From Streptomyces mangrovi (lineage in GTDB: Bacteria; Actinomycetota; Actinomycetes; Streptomycetales; Streptomycetaceae), in assembly GCF_900114215.1 (NCBI RefSeq), contig NZ_FOSG01000032.1, forward strand, positions 1 to 48,567: 48,567 nucleotides of DNA, read 5' to 3'. The position numbers and the translations under genes are program-made. Positions within the stretch are counted from its first letter, which is position 1, and every line of letters starts with the position of its first letter. Under the pieces are notes generated by a model. That model searched no databases, was not told where the DNA came from, and saw only the letters and a list, made by a program, of their open reading frames with translations. Shown in pieces: positions 31,691-40,299 of the stretch.

Positions 31691-34600
31691 TCATCCGCCG
31701 CCCCGACGGCGTCCGCGCCGGACGGCCGCGACGAGGGCCAGGGCGCCGGCCCCGGCCGCAGCGGCGGGCGCGAGCAGCGCCCGCGGGCCCGGCGCCGCCG
31801 GACGCCGCGGCACGGCCTCCTCGCCGCGCAGCGCGGCGGCCAGCACCTCCGCCAGATGCAGCGGGGTACGCCCGGTGCCGGCCTGTTCGACCTGGGTGCG
31901 GCAGCTGAACCCGTCGGCCAGCACCAGGGTGCCGGGGCCGGCCTCGCGGACGGCGGGCAGCAGCCCCTGCTCGGCGCAGGCCATGGACACCTCGTAGTGG
32001 CCGCGTTCGAAACCGAAGTTGCCCGCCAGCCCGCAGCACCCGGCGTCGAGCACGTCGGCCTCGACCCCGGCCCGCTCCATCAGCTCCCGGTCGGCGTCGA
32101 AACCCATGACCGCGTACTGGTGGCAGTGGCGCTGCACCACCGCACGGGCCTCCACGGCCGGAGGCCGCCAGTCCCGCGCGCGCTCGGCCAGGAGCTCGGC
32201 CAGGGTACGGGTCTGCTCCCGCAGGAGTCCTACGTCCGGGTCGTCCGGCATCAACTCGGCGGCGTCGGCGCGGAAGACGGCGGTGCAGCTGGGCTCCAGG
32301 CCGACGACCGGGGTGCCGCGCCGCAGGTCCTCACGGAGCACGTCCAGGGTGTGCCCCAGTACGCGCCGGGCGACGCCCAGCTGCCCGGTGGAGATCCACG
32401 TCAGCCCGCAGCACACGGAGCCGCCGGGCACCTTCACCCGGAAACCGGCGGCCTCCAGGACCTCCACCGCGGCCCGCCCGACCGAGGGATGGAAGTGGTC
32501 GGTGAAGGTGTCCGGCCACACCACCACCTCGCCGCGCCGGCCGTCCCCGCGCGGCCCGCCGCGCTCGCGCCACCAGTCGGTGAAGCGCTGTTCGGCGAAG
32601 ACCGGCACCTGCCGCTCGGGGGCGATGCCGCCGACGGCCTTGGCGGCCCGGGCCAGGGCCGGAACCCGCAGGAGGGCGTTGACGGTCCGCGCCACCGGCG
32701 CGGCCAGCCGGGCGACGGCGGGCAGCCAGCCCATCGAGTAGTGCGCCGCCGGACGCGGCCGGCCCGCGTAGTGGTGGTGGAGGAACTCGGCCTTGTAGGT
32801 GGCCATGTCGACGCTGACCGGGCAGTCGTTCTTGCAGCCCTTGCAGGCCAGGCACAGATCGAGCGCGTCGTGGACCTCCTTCGAGCGCCAGCCGTCGTTC
32901 ACCGGGGAGCCGTTGCGGACCATCTCGAACAGCAGCCTGGCCCGGCCGCGGGTGGAGTGCTCCTCCTCACGGGTGGCGCGGTAGCTGGGGCACATCACAC
33001 CGCCCTCCAGCGAGCGGCACTTGCCCACCCCGACGCAGCGGGCGGCGGCCTTGCTGAACTTCCCGTCGTCGTGCGGGTAGGCGAAGGCGGTCTCCGGCTC
33101 CCAGGGCCGGTAGTCCGCGCCCAGCCGCAGGTTCTCGTCCAGCCGGTAGGGGGCGACGACCTTGCCGGGGTTCATCCGGTTGCCGGGGTCGAAGACGGCC
33201 TTCAGCCGCCCGAACGCCTCGACCAGTTCGGGCCCGAACATCTTCTCCAGCAGCTCGCCGCGCGCCTGGCCGTCCCCGTGCTCCCCGGACAGCGAGCCGC
33301 CGTAGGAGGCCACCAGATCGGCGGCACGCTCGACGAACGCCCGCATGTGGGCGACGCCGTCGGCCGAGCGCAGGTGGAAGGGGATGCGGGTGTGCACGCA
33401 GCCCTGCCCGAAGTGGCCGTAGACGGACGGGCGGCCGTAGCCGAACTCCTCGAACAGCGCCTTCAGGTCGCGCAGATAGTCGCCGAGCCCTTCGACGGGG
33501 ACGGCGGAGTCCTCCCAGCCCGGCCAGGTCTCGTGCTCACCGGGGACGTGGGCGGTGGCGCCCAGGCCGGACTCGCGCACCATCCACAGCTCGCTGATGT
33601 GCTCCGGATCGTCGTACCAGGTGTGCCCCACGTTCCCGGGCTCCGCGTCGATGAGGGCACGAGCCCTGTCTCCCGCCTCCTCGATGGTGTCGCCGGCGAA
33701 CTGGACCATCAGATAGGCGTCCCCTTCGGGTAGTTCCTCCAGCGCGTCGGGGTTGAGGTTCTTGACACGCTGGAAGTGCACCAGCCGGCGGTCCACGCCC
33801 TCCAGCGCGAGCGGCTCGTGCCGGAGGACGGCGGGGACGTGGTCGGCGGCCGTGGCGATGTCCGGGTAGCCCAGGACGACGAGCGAGGTGTGCGCCGGGG
33901 AGGGGACCAGATCCAGCTCGGCCCGCAACACGGTCACCAGGGTGGACTCCGAGCCGACGAGCAGCCCGGCGACGTCGAAGCCGTGCTCGGGCAGCAGGGA
34001 GTCGAGGTTGTAGCCGGACACCCGCCGGGGGATGTCGGGGTAGCGCTCCCGGATCAGGTCGGCGTAGCGGTCGCGCAGCGCGGCCAGCCGCCGGTGGATC
34101 TCCGCGGCGCGGCCCTCGCCGGCGGTCGGCCGCTCCGGCTCCTCCTCGCCGGCGGGCCCCACCCACATCCGCAGACCGTCGTAGGTGAGCACCTCCAGAC
34201 GGCGGATATTGTCGACCACCTTGCCGTACGCCTGCGCCGTGGACCCGCAGGAGTTGTTGCCGATCATCCCGCCGATCGTGCAGTTCGGGTGGGTCGCCGG
34301 CCGGGGACCGTACTGAAGGCCGTGGGGGGCCAGCCGCCGGTTCAGCTCGTCCAGCACGATGCCCGGCTCCACCACGCAGGTGCGCCGCTCGGGGTCGACG
34401 GAGACCAGGCGGTCGCAGTACTTGCTCCAGTCCAGCACGACCGCGGTGTTGCAGCACTCCCCGGCCAGGCTGGTGCCACCGCCGCGCGACAGCAGCGGAG
34501 CCCCGAACTCCCGGCACACCGCCACCGCTTCCACGGCCGCCTCGGGGGTGCGCGGCAGCACCACCCCGATCGGCACCTGCCGGTAGTTGGAGGCGTCGGT

Positions 34601-34744
34601 GGAGTAGGCCGCCCGGGTACCGGTGTCGAAGCGCACCTCGCCGTCGACCCGTTCGCGCAGGGCGCCCTCCAGAGCCGGGACATCGACCCCGGGGTCGGGG
34701 TCGGGCCGGCGGACGACGGGCAGGGGGAGGTCGGTCGGAGCCAT
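31691..34744 (-). CDS. FAD-linked oxidase fused to a 4Fe-4S/CCG-domain reductase
   Basis: 1017 residues. From the N-terminus: an FAD-binding PCMH domain (about 45-230, with SRGGGTSLAGECCNTAVVLD), an FAD-linked oxidase C-terminal domain (about 240-520), a double 4Fe-4S region (CVGVGKCRSLEGGVMCPSYR; CLACKGCKNDCPVSVD), and two CCG-type Cys motifs (GSVCCGLTW; DAGCCGLAGNFGFERG) like GlpC/LutA. This is the layout of large D-lactate/D-2-hydroxyacid dehydrogenases that pass electrons to quinone. The C-terminus adds a hydrophobic Ala-rich helix and a basic tail, suggesting membrane anchoring. ATG 34744 has GGAAAGG upstream. Family call is strong; the substrate (lactate, glycolate or another) is inferred. 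Confidence 0.88.
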   Translation of the reverse strand: MAPTDLPLPVVRRPDPDPGVDVPALEGALRERVDGEVRFDTGTRAAYSTDASNYRQVPIGVVLPRTPEAAVEAVAVCREFGAPLLSRGGGTSLAGECCNTAVVLDWSKYCDRLVSVDPERRTCVVEPGIVLDELNRRLAPHGLQYGPRPATHPNCTIGGMIGNNSCGSTAQAYGKVVDNIRRLEVLTYDGLRMWVGPAGEEEPERPTAGEGRAAEIHRRLAALRDRYADLIRERYPDIPRRVSGYNLDSLLPEHGFDVAGLLVGSESTLVTVLRAELDLVPSPAHTSLVVLGYPDIATAADHVPAVLRHEPLALEGVDRRLVHFQRVKNLNPDALEELPEGDAYLMVQFAGDTIEEAGDRARALIDAEPGNVGHTWYDDPEHISELWMVRESGLGATAHVPGEHETWPGWEDSAVPVEGLGDYLRDLKALFEEFGYGRPSVYGHFGQGCVHTRIPFHLRSADGVAHMRAFVERAADLVASYGGSLSGEHGDGQARGELLEKMFGPELVEAFGRLKAVFDPGNRMNPGKVVAPYRLDENLRLGADYRPWEPETAFAYPHDDGKFSKAAARCVGVGKCRSLEGGVMCPSYRATREEEHSTRGRARLLFEMVRNGSPVNDGWRSKEVHDALDLCLACKGCKNDCPVSVDMATYKAEFLHHHYAGRPRPAAHYSMGWLPAVARLAAPVARTVNALLRVPALARAAKAVGGIAPERQVPVFAEQRFTDWWRERGGPRGDGRRGEVVVWPDTFTDHFHPSVGRAAVEVLEAAGFRVKVPGGSVCCGLTWISTGQLGVARRVLGHTLDVLREDLRRGTPVVGLEPSCTAVFRADAAELMPDDPDVGLLREQTRTLAELLAERARDWRPPAVEARAVVQRHCHQYAVMGFDADRELMERAGVEADVLDAGCCGLAGNFGFERGHYEVSMACAEQGLLPAVREAGPGTLVLADGFSCRTQVEQAGTGRTPLHLAEVLAAALRGEEAVPRRPAAPGPRALLAPAAAAGAGALALVAAVRRGRRRGGG

Positions 34745-34869
34745 GCGATGCCTTTCCGGAGCTGCTGACTGCGGTGCCGGCCGGCGGGTCCGTACGGTGC
34801 GCGGGCCTCCACCGCCGAGGGGCGGGAAGCACCCGCCGCTCCACCGGCCGACGGCCGAACTCCGCCCCG

Positions 34870-34894
34870 GTAACCGGGAGAACGGAAACGAAAC
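34870..34894 (-). promoter_or_regulatory. Stress-type promoter for the FAD/Fe-S oxidase
   Basis: On the minus strand: GTTTCG-N13-GGTTAC, the same sequence boxes and spacing as at 28474. It lies about 125 bp before the start at 34744. The -10-like element sits in the odd palindrome CCCGGT-A-ACCGGG. Confidence 0.5.
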
Positions 34895-34954
34895 CTCCTC
34901 CGGCACCGGCGCAACGGCCGCCCACGGCCGCGGGGCGCCCTCGTACCGGCCCCG

Positions 34955-34979
34955 GTTACCTCCGTGCCGAAACGGTTAC
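34955..34979 (+). promoter_or_regulatory. Stress-type promoter candidate for the SDR gene
   Basis: GTTACC-N13-GGTTAC. The -10-like box is identical to the others; the -35-like box keeps only GTT. It is 73 bp before the SDR start and is divergent from the promoter at 34870. The 307-bp gap between the two genes holds nothing else I can name. Confidence 0.35.
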
Positions 34980-35051
34980 CCGCACCCCCGCGGGCCCGCT
35001 CGGGCGGGCCGCGTCCCACCGGACCGGGCAGAGCCGCGAAGTGAGGAGCGC

Positions 35052-36056
35052 ATGGTGGACAAGGAACAGACGGTCCTGGTGACGGGGGCGAGCGCGGGCA
35101 TCGGCCGTGCGACCGCGGTGGCCTTCGCCGCCCGGGGCGCCCGTGTCACGCTCGTGGCCAGGGGCGCCGCCGGCCTGGAGGCCGCCGCACGGGAGGTCCG
35201 GGAGGCGGGCGGGCAGGCCCTGACCGTCCCGGCCGACGTCGCGGACCCGGAGCAGGCCGAGGAGGCGGCCCGCCGGGCGGAGGAGGAGTTCGGCCCCCTG
35301 GACGTATGGGTCAACAACGCCTTCACCTCCGTGTTCGCCAAGTTCACCGACATCGCCCCGGAGGAGTTCCGGCAGACCACCCACGCCACCTACCTGGGAT
35401 ACGTCAACGGCACCCGGGCCGCCCTGCGGCGCATGCTGCCGCGCGACCGCGGCACCGTCGTCCAGGTCGGCTCCGCGCTCGCCTACCGCGGCATCCCGCT
35501 GCAGAGCGCCTACTGCGGCGCCAAGCACGCCATCCAGGGATTCACCGAATCGGTGCGCTGCGAACTGCTGCACGACCGGTCCCGCGTGCGGATCACCATG
35601 GTGCAGATGCCGGCCGTCAACACCCCCCAGTTCGGCTGGCTGCTCTCCCGCCTGCCCCGGCATGCCCAGCCGGTGCCGCCGATCTACCAGCCGGAGGTGG
35701 CCGCCCGTGCCGTCCTGCACGCCGCCGACCACCCCCGGCGCCGGGAGTACTGGGTGGGAACGTCCACCGTGCTCACCCTGCTGGCCAACGCCGTCGCACC
35801 GGGACTGCTGGACCGCTATCTCGCCCGCACCGGATTCGACTCCCAGCAGACCGACATGCCCACGCGGCCGGGACCGGGCAACCTGTGGGAGCCGGCGGAC
35901 GAGAGGACCGACCACGGCACCCACGGCGCCTTCGACGACCAGGCCCACGGCTTCAGCCCCCAGCAGTGGGCCGCCCGCCACCCCGCCGTGACGGCCGGCG
36001 CCGCGGCCGGGCTCACCGGCGCCGGTTACGCCCTCCTGCGCCGGGCCACCAGGTGA
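35052..36056 (+). CDS. Short-chain dehydrogenase/reductase
   Basis: 334 residues. Classical SDR: the cofactor motif TGASAGIG follows the first strand, NNA motif WVNNAFTS, catalytic Ser in VQVGSALAYR and the YxxxK pair in SAYCGAKHAI. The Arg in VARGAAG after strand 2 suggests NADP(H). The core of about 250 residues is followed by an extension ending in a hydrophobic helix (AVTAGAAAGLTGAGYALL), which may anchor it to the membrane. This long form with AAYRGIPLQSAY-like wording is common in actinobacteria. The substrate is not known. GTGAGGAGC precedes ATG 35052. Confidence 0.88.
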   Translation: MVDKEQTVLVTGASAGIGRATAVAFAARGARVTLVARGAAGLEAAAREVREAGGQALTVPADVADPEQAEEAARRAEEEFGPLDVWVNNAFTSVFAKFTDIAPEEFRQTTHATYLGYVNGTRAALRRMLPRDRGTVVQVGSALAYRGIPLQSAYCGAKHAIQGFTESVRCELLHDRSRVRITMVQMPAVNTPQFGWLLSRLPRHAQPVPPIYQPEVAARAVLHAADHPRRREYWVGTSTVLTLLANAVAPGLLDRYLARTGFDSQQTDMPTRPGPGNLWEPADERTDHGTHGAFDDQAHGFSPQQWAARHPAVTAGAAAGLTGAGYALLRRATR

Positions 36057-36208
36057 CCGCGGCCGCGCCCTTCCACCGGCGAAACCCCGGTACCGGCCGC
36101 CGGGGCGGGACTCCGGTCGGCCGAGGACGCGGACCCGACCGGCGGTCCCCCGGACGCCCCGTCCGCCGAGATCGCGGCCCCCTCCCGCCGGGACGCCGGG
36201 CATCCGGC

Positions 36209-36233
36209 GTTTGGCACACGGACCGGCGGGCAC
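36209..36233 (+). promoter_or_regulatory. Stress-type promoter for the cytochrome b gene
   Basis: GTTTGG-N13-GGGCAC; the -10-like box is identical to that at 40241. It lies 39 bp before the qcrB start at 36273. Confidence 0.45.
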
Positions 36234-36272
36234 TGGCGTGCTTCGCGTGGTGGAGGCGAGAGAGGGCGGTCG

Positions 36273-37895
36273 ATGTTGCTGTCGAGAAGACGAGCGCGGT
36301 GGAGGAACGAGGCACAGGAGGCGGCGCGGTACGGCTACCGGACACTGGACCGGCGGCTGCCGGTGTCCGAGGCCGGCCGCGAGCTGCTGCGCAAGGTCTT
36401 CCCCGACCACTGGTCGTTCCTGCTGGGCGAACTGGCCCTGTACAGCTTCGCGGTGCTGCTGCTGACCGGTGTCTACCTGACGCTGTTCTTCGAGCCGAGC
36501 ATGGCCCAGACGGTGTACACCGGCTCGTACGCGCCGCTGCGGGGGACGCCGATGTCCGAGGCGTACGCCTCCACCCTGGACATCAGCTTCGACGTGCGCG
36601 GCGGTCTGCTGGTCCGCCAGACGCACCACTGGGCCGCGCTGGTGTTCCTCGCCGCGATCGCCGTGCACATGCTGCGGATCTTCTTCACCGGGGCGTTCCG
36701 CAGGCCGCGCGAGGCCAACTGGATGGTCGGCGTCACCCTCTTCCTGCTGGCGACGCTGGAGGGGTTCAGCGGCTACTCCCTCCCCGACGACCTGCTGTCG
36801 GGGACGGGACTGCGGATCACCGAGGGCATCATGCTGTCCGTCCCGGTGATCGGTTCCTATCTCGCCTTCCTCGCCTTCGGCGGCGAGTACCCCGGTGAGG
36901 ACATCATCCCCCGTCTGTACTCGCTGCACATCCTGCTGGTGCCGGGGCTGCTGGTCGGCCTGATCGTGCTCCACCTCTTCCTGATCGTCTACCACAAGCA
37001 CACCCAGTGGGCCTCGCCGGGACGCACCAACCGCAACGTGGCGGGGAAGCCGTTGTTCCCCCAGTACACCGCCAAGTCGGTCGGCCTGTTCTTCGCGGTC
37101 ACCGGCGTCCTGGTGCTCGCCGGCGGCCTGGTCCAGATCAACCCCGTCTGGGCGTACGGCCCCTACCGCCCCGACAAGGTCTCCTTCGGATCCCAGCCGG
37201 ACTGGTACGTGGGTTTCCTGGAGGGCTCGCTGCGGCTGATGCCCGGGGCGGAGACGACGGTCGCCGGCCACACCGTGGCGTGGAACCCCCTGGTCCCGGC
37301 GCTGCTGCTGCCCGCGGCCCTGTTCCTGGTGCTGTACGCCTATCCGTTCTTCGAGCGGTGGATCACCCACGACCCCGGTGAACACCACCTGTGCGACCGG
37401 CCTCGCGACCACCCGGTCCGCACCGGGCTGGGGGCGGCCGGCGTCACCTTCTACGCGGTCCTGCTGGCGGCGGGCGGCCAGGACGTGCTCTCCCACGTTC
37501 TGCACATCCCGCTGAACACACTGCTCTGGTTCTTCCGGGCGGCCCTGTTCCTCGCGCCCGTGCTGGTCTTCGCCGTCACCAAGCGGCTGTGCCTGGCCCT
37601 GCGGGAGCGGGACGCCGAACGCCTGGCCGAGGGCGAGCCGACGGGAGAGGTGCGGCAGTCGGTGGAGGGCGGCTTCCAGCCCTCCCACCAGGAGCTGTCC
37701 CCGCACGAGCGCGGTGTGCTGCGGGCCCGGGCGCGGCAGGTGCCGCGCCCGCTGGAGCCCGGTCCGGAGGGAAGGCGGGTGCGGCGTGTACGGGCGGCGC
37801 TGAGCCGCTGGTACTACCGGGACGCGGCACGGATGCCCATGCCCGAACGCCCCGGCGAGCCCGGCGAACTGGAGCGTGCCGGCACCCGGGAGTGA
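36273..37895 (+). CDS. qcrB: Orphan cytochrome b subunit of a bc-type complex
   Basis: 540 residues, the usual length of actinobacterial QcrB. Heme ligands are visible as paired His in helix 2 (QTHHWAALVF, then VHMLRIFF) and helix 4 (YSLHILLVPG, then LHLFLIVYHKH). The Qo-site motif is PDWY (SQPDWYVGFLEGS), the actinobacterial variant of PEWY. It has about eight helices plus a polar C-terminal extension of about 120 residues. The normal partners qcrC and qcrA are not beside it, so this is a second, orphan copy which may join the housekeeping Rieske and cytochrome c subunits. Its stop lies only 5 bp from the stop of convergent ctaF. Confidence 0.9.
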   Translation: MLLSRRRARWRNEAQEAARYGYRTLDRRLPVSEAGRELLRKVFPDHWSFLLGELALYSFAVLLLTGVYLTLFFEPSMAQTVYTGSYAPLRGTPMSEAYASTLDISFDVRGGLLVRQTHHWAALVFLAAIAVHMLRIFFTGAFRRPREANWMVGVTLFLLATLEGFSGYSLPDDLLSGTGLRITEGIMLSVPVIGSYLAFLAFGGEYPGEDIIPRLYSLHILLVPGLLVGLIVLHLFLIVYHKHTQWASPGRTNRNVAGKPLFPQYTAKSVGLFFAVTGVLVLAGGLVQINPVWAYGPYRPDKVSFGSQPDWYVGFLEGSLRLMPGAETTVAGHTVAWNPLVPALLLPAALFLVLYAYPFFERWITHDPGEHHLCDRPRDHPVRTGLGAAGVTFYAVLLAAGGQDVLSHVLHIPLNTLLWFFRAALFLAPVLVFAVTKRLCLALRERDAERLAEGEPTGEVRQSVEGGFQPSHQELSPHERGVLRARARQVPRPLEPGPEGRRVRRVRAALSRWYYRDAARMPMPERPGEPGELERAGTRE

Positions 37896-37900
37896 CCGGT

Positions 37901-38287
37901 TCAGCCCCTCCGGGCGTACTGGAGGACGAAGCCGGACACCCCTGCCGCCAGGACGCCGAAACCGATCAGGAACAACCACATACCCAGCACCACCCCGGCC
38001 GCCGCCAGGGTCACGCCGAGCGCGGTGACGGGGGGCCACGGGCTGCCGTCCGGGAAGAAGTCCACCGGGCCGGCGCGGTCGGCGATCTCGCCGTCGCGCC
38101 GGTCCTCCGGCCTGCCGCCCGCCCTGCGGTGCTGCACCGCGAGGAAGAAGGCGATCAGCGAGGCCATCAGGAAGGCGACGAACAGGGCAGCGGTTCCGGC
38201 CGGGTCGTCGGCGAAGACGGCGTACACGGTGCCGGTCAGCGCGAAGAACAGCGCCACCCCGCCGAACAGGTAGGTCTCGACCTTCAT
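37901..38287 (-). CDS. ctaF: Cytochrome c oxidase subunit IV, actinobacterial type
   Basis: 128 residues with four helices. Typical of the actinobacterial small subunit: VETYLFGGVALFFALTGTVY at the start, then a cytosolic loop containing PVDFFPDGSPWPPVTALGVT, and helices 3-4 near the end. It stabilises the aa3-type oxidase. The start overlaps the ctaD stop by ATGA, so ctaD and ctaF form one unit. No signal peptide is evident. Confidence 0.85.
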   Translation of the reverse strand: MKVETYLFGGVALFFALTGTVYAVFADDPAGTAALFVAFLMASLIAFFLAVQHRRAGGRPEDRRDGEIADRAGPVDFFPDGSPWPPVTALGVTLAAAGVVLGMWLFLIGFGVLAAGVSGFVLQYARRG

Positions 38288-39984
38288 TGCTTCTCCGGCT
38301 CCGGTGGCTCCAGCGGCTTGCGCTGCTCGTGCGGCGTGATCTCCGGGTGGTGCAGACGGAAGGCGGGGCCCTCGTTGCGGATGCGCGGCAGGGCGGTGAA
38401 GTTGTGCCGCGGCGGCGGGCAGGAGGTCGCCCACTCCAGCGAGCGGCCGTAACCCCACGGGTCGTTCCCCTCCGCCTTCCTCCCGTACCGGGCGGTCCAC
38501 CAGACGTTGTACAGGAACACCAGTGTCGAGATCCCCAGGATCATCGCGCCGGCCGTGGAGACGAGGTGGAGGGCGGTGAAGCCGTCGGCCTCCAGGTAGT
38601 CGGCGTAGCGGCGCGGCATGCCGAACTGGCCGAGCCAGTGCTGGACCAGGAAGGTGACCTGGAACCCGACCAGGGTCAGGGCGAAGTGGATCCTCCCCAG
38701 CCGCTCGTCGAGCATCCTGCCGGTGAACTTCGGCCACCAGAAGTAGAAACCGCCGAACATCGCGAAGACGACCGTGCCGAACAGCACGTAGTGCAGATGC
38801 GCCACCACGAAGTAGGAGTCGGTCACATGCCAGTCCAGCGGCGGGGAGGCCAGGATGACGCCGGTGATCCCGCCGAGCAGGAAGGTGACCAGGAAGCCGA
38901 TGGCCCACAGCATCGGCGTCTCGAAGCTCAGCGAGCCCTTCCACATCGTGCCCAGCCAGTTGAAGAACTTCACGCCGGTGGGCACCGCGATCAGGAACGA
39001 CATCAGGGAGAAGAACGGCAGCAGCACCGCCCCGGTGGCGAACATGTGGTGCGCCCAGACCACCGCCGACAGCACGGTGATGGCGATCGTGGCGCCGATC
39101 AGGCCGATGTAGCCGAAGATCGGCTTGCGGCTGAAGACCGGGATGACCTCGGAGACGATGCCGAAGAACGGCAGCGCGACGATGTAGACCTCCGGATGGC
39201 CGAAGAACCAGAACAGGTGCTGCCACAGCAGCGCGCCGCCGTTGGAGGCGTCGAAGATGTGCGAGCCGAAGGTGCGGTCGGACTGGAGGGCCAGCAGCGC
39301 GGCACTCAGCGGTGGGAAGGCGATCAGCACCAGGATCGAGGTGAACAGCACGTTCCAGGTGAAGATCGGCATCCGGAACATCGTCATGCCGGGCGCGCGC
39401 AGGCAGATGATCGTGGCGATGAAGTTGACCGCGCCCAGGATCGTGCCGAGCCCAGCCACCACCAGGCCCATCGTCCACAGATCGGCGCCCAGGCCGGGCG
39501 AGTACGACTCGTTGTTGAGGGGGGCGTAGGCGAACCAGCCGAAGGACGCGGCACCGGTGGGGGTGAGGAAGCCGGAGACCACCATCAGACCGCCGAGCAG
39601 GAACACCCAGTAGGTGAAGGCGTTCAGCCGGGGGAACGCCACGTCGGGCGCGCCGATCTGCAGCGGCATCACCGCGTTGGCGAACCCGGCGAACATCGGG
39701 GTCGCGAACAGCAGCATCATGATCGTGCCGTGGATGGTGACGAGCTGGTTGTACTGGTGGTTGTTCACCAGCTGCGGCCCCGGTGCGGCCAGTTCGGCCC
39801 GCATCACCAGGGCCATCGCCCCGGCGGCCAGGAAGAAACCGAAGGCGGTGGCGATGTACAGATTGCCGATCACCTTGTGGTCGGTGGTGGTCAGCCAGCG
39901 CAGCAGCGGCCGACCCAGCCCCGCCCCGCCTCTCGCGGGCGGGGGCGCGCGATGGGCGTGCGACTCCTCGTTCACATCGGTCAT
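38284..39984 (-). CDS. ctaD: Cytochrome c oxidase subunit I, orphan copy
   Basis: 566 residues, 12 helices. Heme and CuB ligands can be read: the heme-a His in TIHGTIMMLLFATP, CuB His and linked Tyr in FFGHPEVYIVALPFFG, the CuB pair in VVWAHHMFATG, and heme-a3/heme-a His in VAHLHYVLFGTVVF. D-channel wording (GAPDVAFPRLN) is kept. It is a full-length aa3-type terminal oxidase core that reduces O2 to water and pumps protons. Subunits II (ctaC) and III (ctaE) are not nearby, so it probably swaps into, or pairs with, partners encoded elsewhere. GGAGGG lies 9 nt upstream of ATG 39984. Confidence 0.92.
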   Translation of the reverse strand: MTDVNEESHAHRAPPPARGGAGLGRPLLRWLTTTDHKVIGNLYIATAFGFFLAAGAMALVMRAELAAPGPQLVNNHQYNQLVTIHGTIMMLLFATPMFAGFANAVMPLQIGAPDVAFPRLNAFTYWVFLLGGLMVVSGFLTPTGAASFGWFAYAPLNNESYSPGLGADLWTMGLVVAGLGTILGAVNFIATIICLRAPGMTMFRMPIFTWNVLFTSILVLIAFPPLSAALLALQSDRTFGSHIFDASNGGALLWQHLFWFFGHPEVYIVALPFFGIVSEVIPVFSRKPIFGYIGLIGATIAITVLSAVVWAHHMFATGAVLLPFFSLMSFLIAVPTGVKFFNWLGTMWKGSLSFETPMLWAIGFLVTFLLGGITGVILASPPLDWHVTDSYFVVAHLHYVLFGTVVFAMFGGFYFWWPKFTGRMLDERLGRIHFALTLVGFQVTFLVQHWLGQFGMPRRYADYLEADGFTALHLVSTAGAMILGISTLVFLYNVWWTARYGRKAEGNDPWGYGRSLEWATSCPPPRHNFTALPRIRNEGPAFRLHHPEITPHEQRKPLEPPEPEKQ

Positions 39985-40058
39985 GGCGCCAGGCGCCCTC
40001 CTGCCCGCTCTCGTCACCCGCACGGCCGCGCAGTGGGATACAAGCGGCCTGATACCGC

Positions 40059-40084
40059 GTAACCGCGCGCGCGGACGGCGAAAC
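40059..40084 (-). promoter_or_regulatory. Stress-type promoter for ctaD-ctaF
   Basis: Minus strand: GTTTCG-N14-GGTTAC, about 75 bp before ctaD. It is divergent from the alcohol dehydrogenase promoter at 40222. Apart from these two promoters the 315-bp gap holds nothing I can support. Confidence 0.5.
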
Positions 40085-40221
40085 GGGTACGTCCGGCGGA
40101 GCCGCGCGAAAGAGGGGCGCCCGGTGTCCGCACCGGGCGCGGGAGCCTGGGCCCCGGGAGCGGTCCAGACGGAGCGGGGCACCGCGACGCCGGACCGTTC
40201 CGCGCGGTGGCGCACTCGGTT

Positions 40222-40246
40222 GTTTCGGTGGTGAGGCCCCGGGCAC
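40222..40246 (+). promoter_or_regulatory. Stress-type promoter for the alcohol dehydrogenase
   Basis: GTTTCG-N13-GGGCAC, 53 bp before the start at 40300. It has the same -35-like box as at 28474, 34889 and 40079. Confidence 0.5.
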
Positions 40247-40299
40247 CCGCGACCCGTTCGGGCGTACGTACACGAGCCGATCGAGGACGAGGAGGGCTC

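Noticed and set aside
36085..36105. Hairpin CCCCGG/CCGGGG after the SDR gene as a terminator
   Set aside because: Only a 6-bp stem in very GC-rich DNA, expected by chance.
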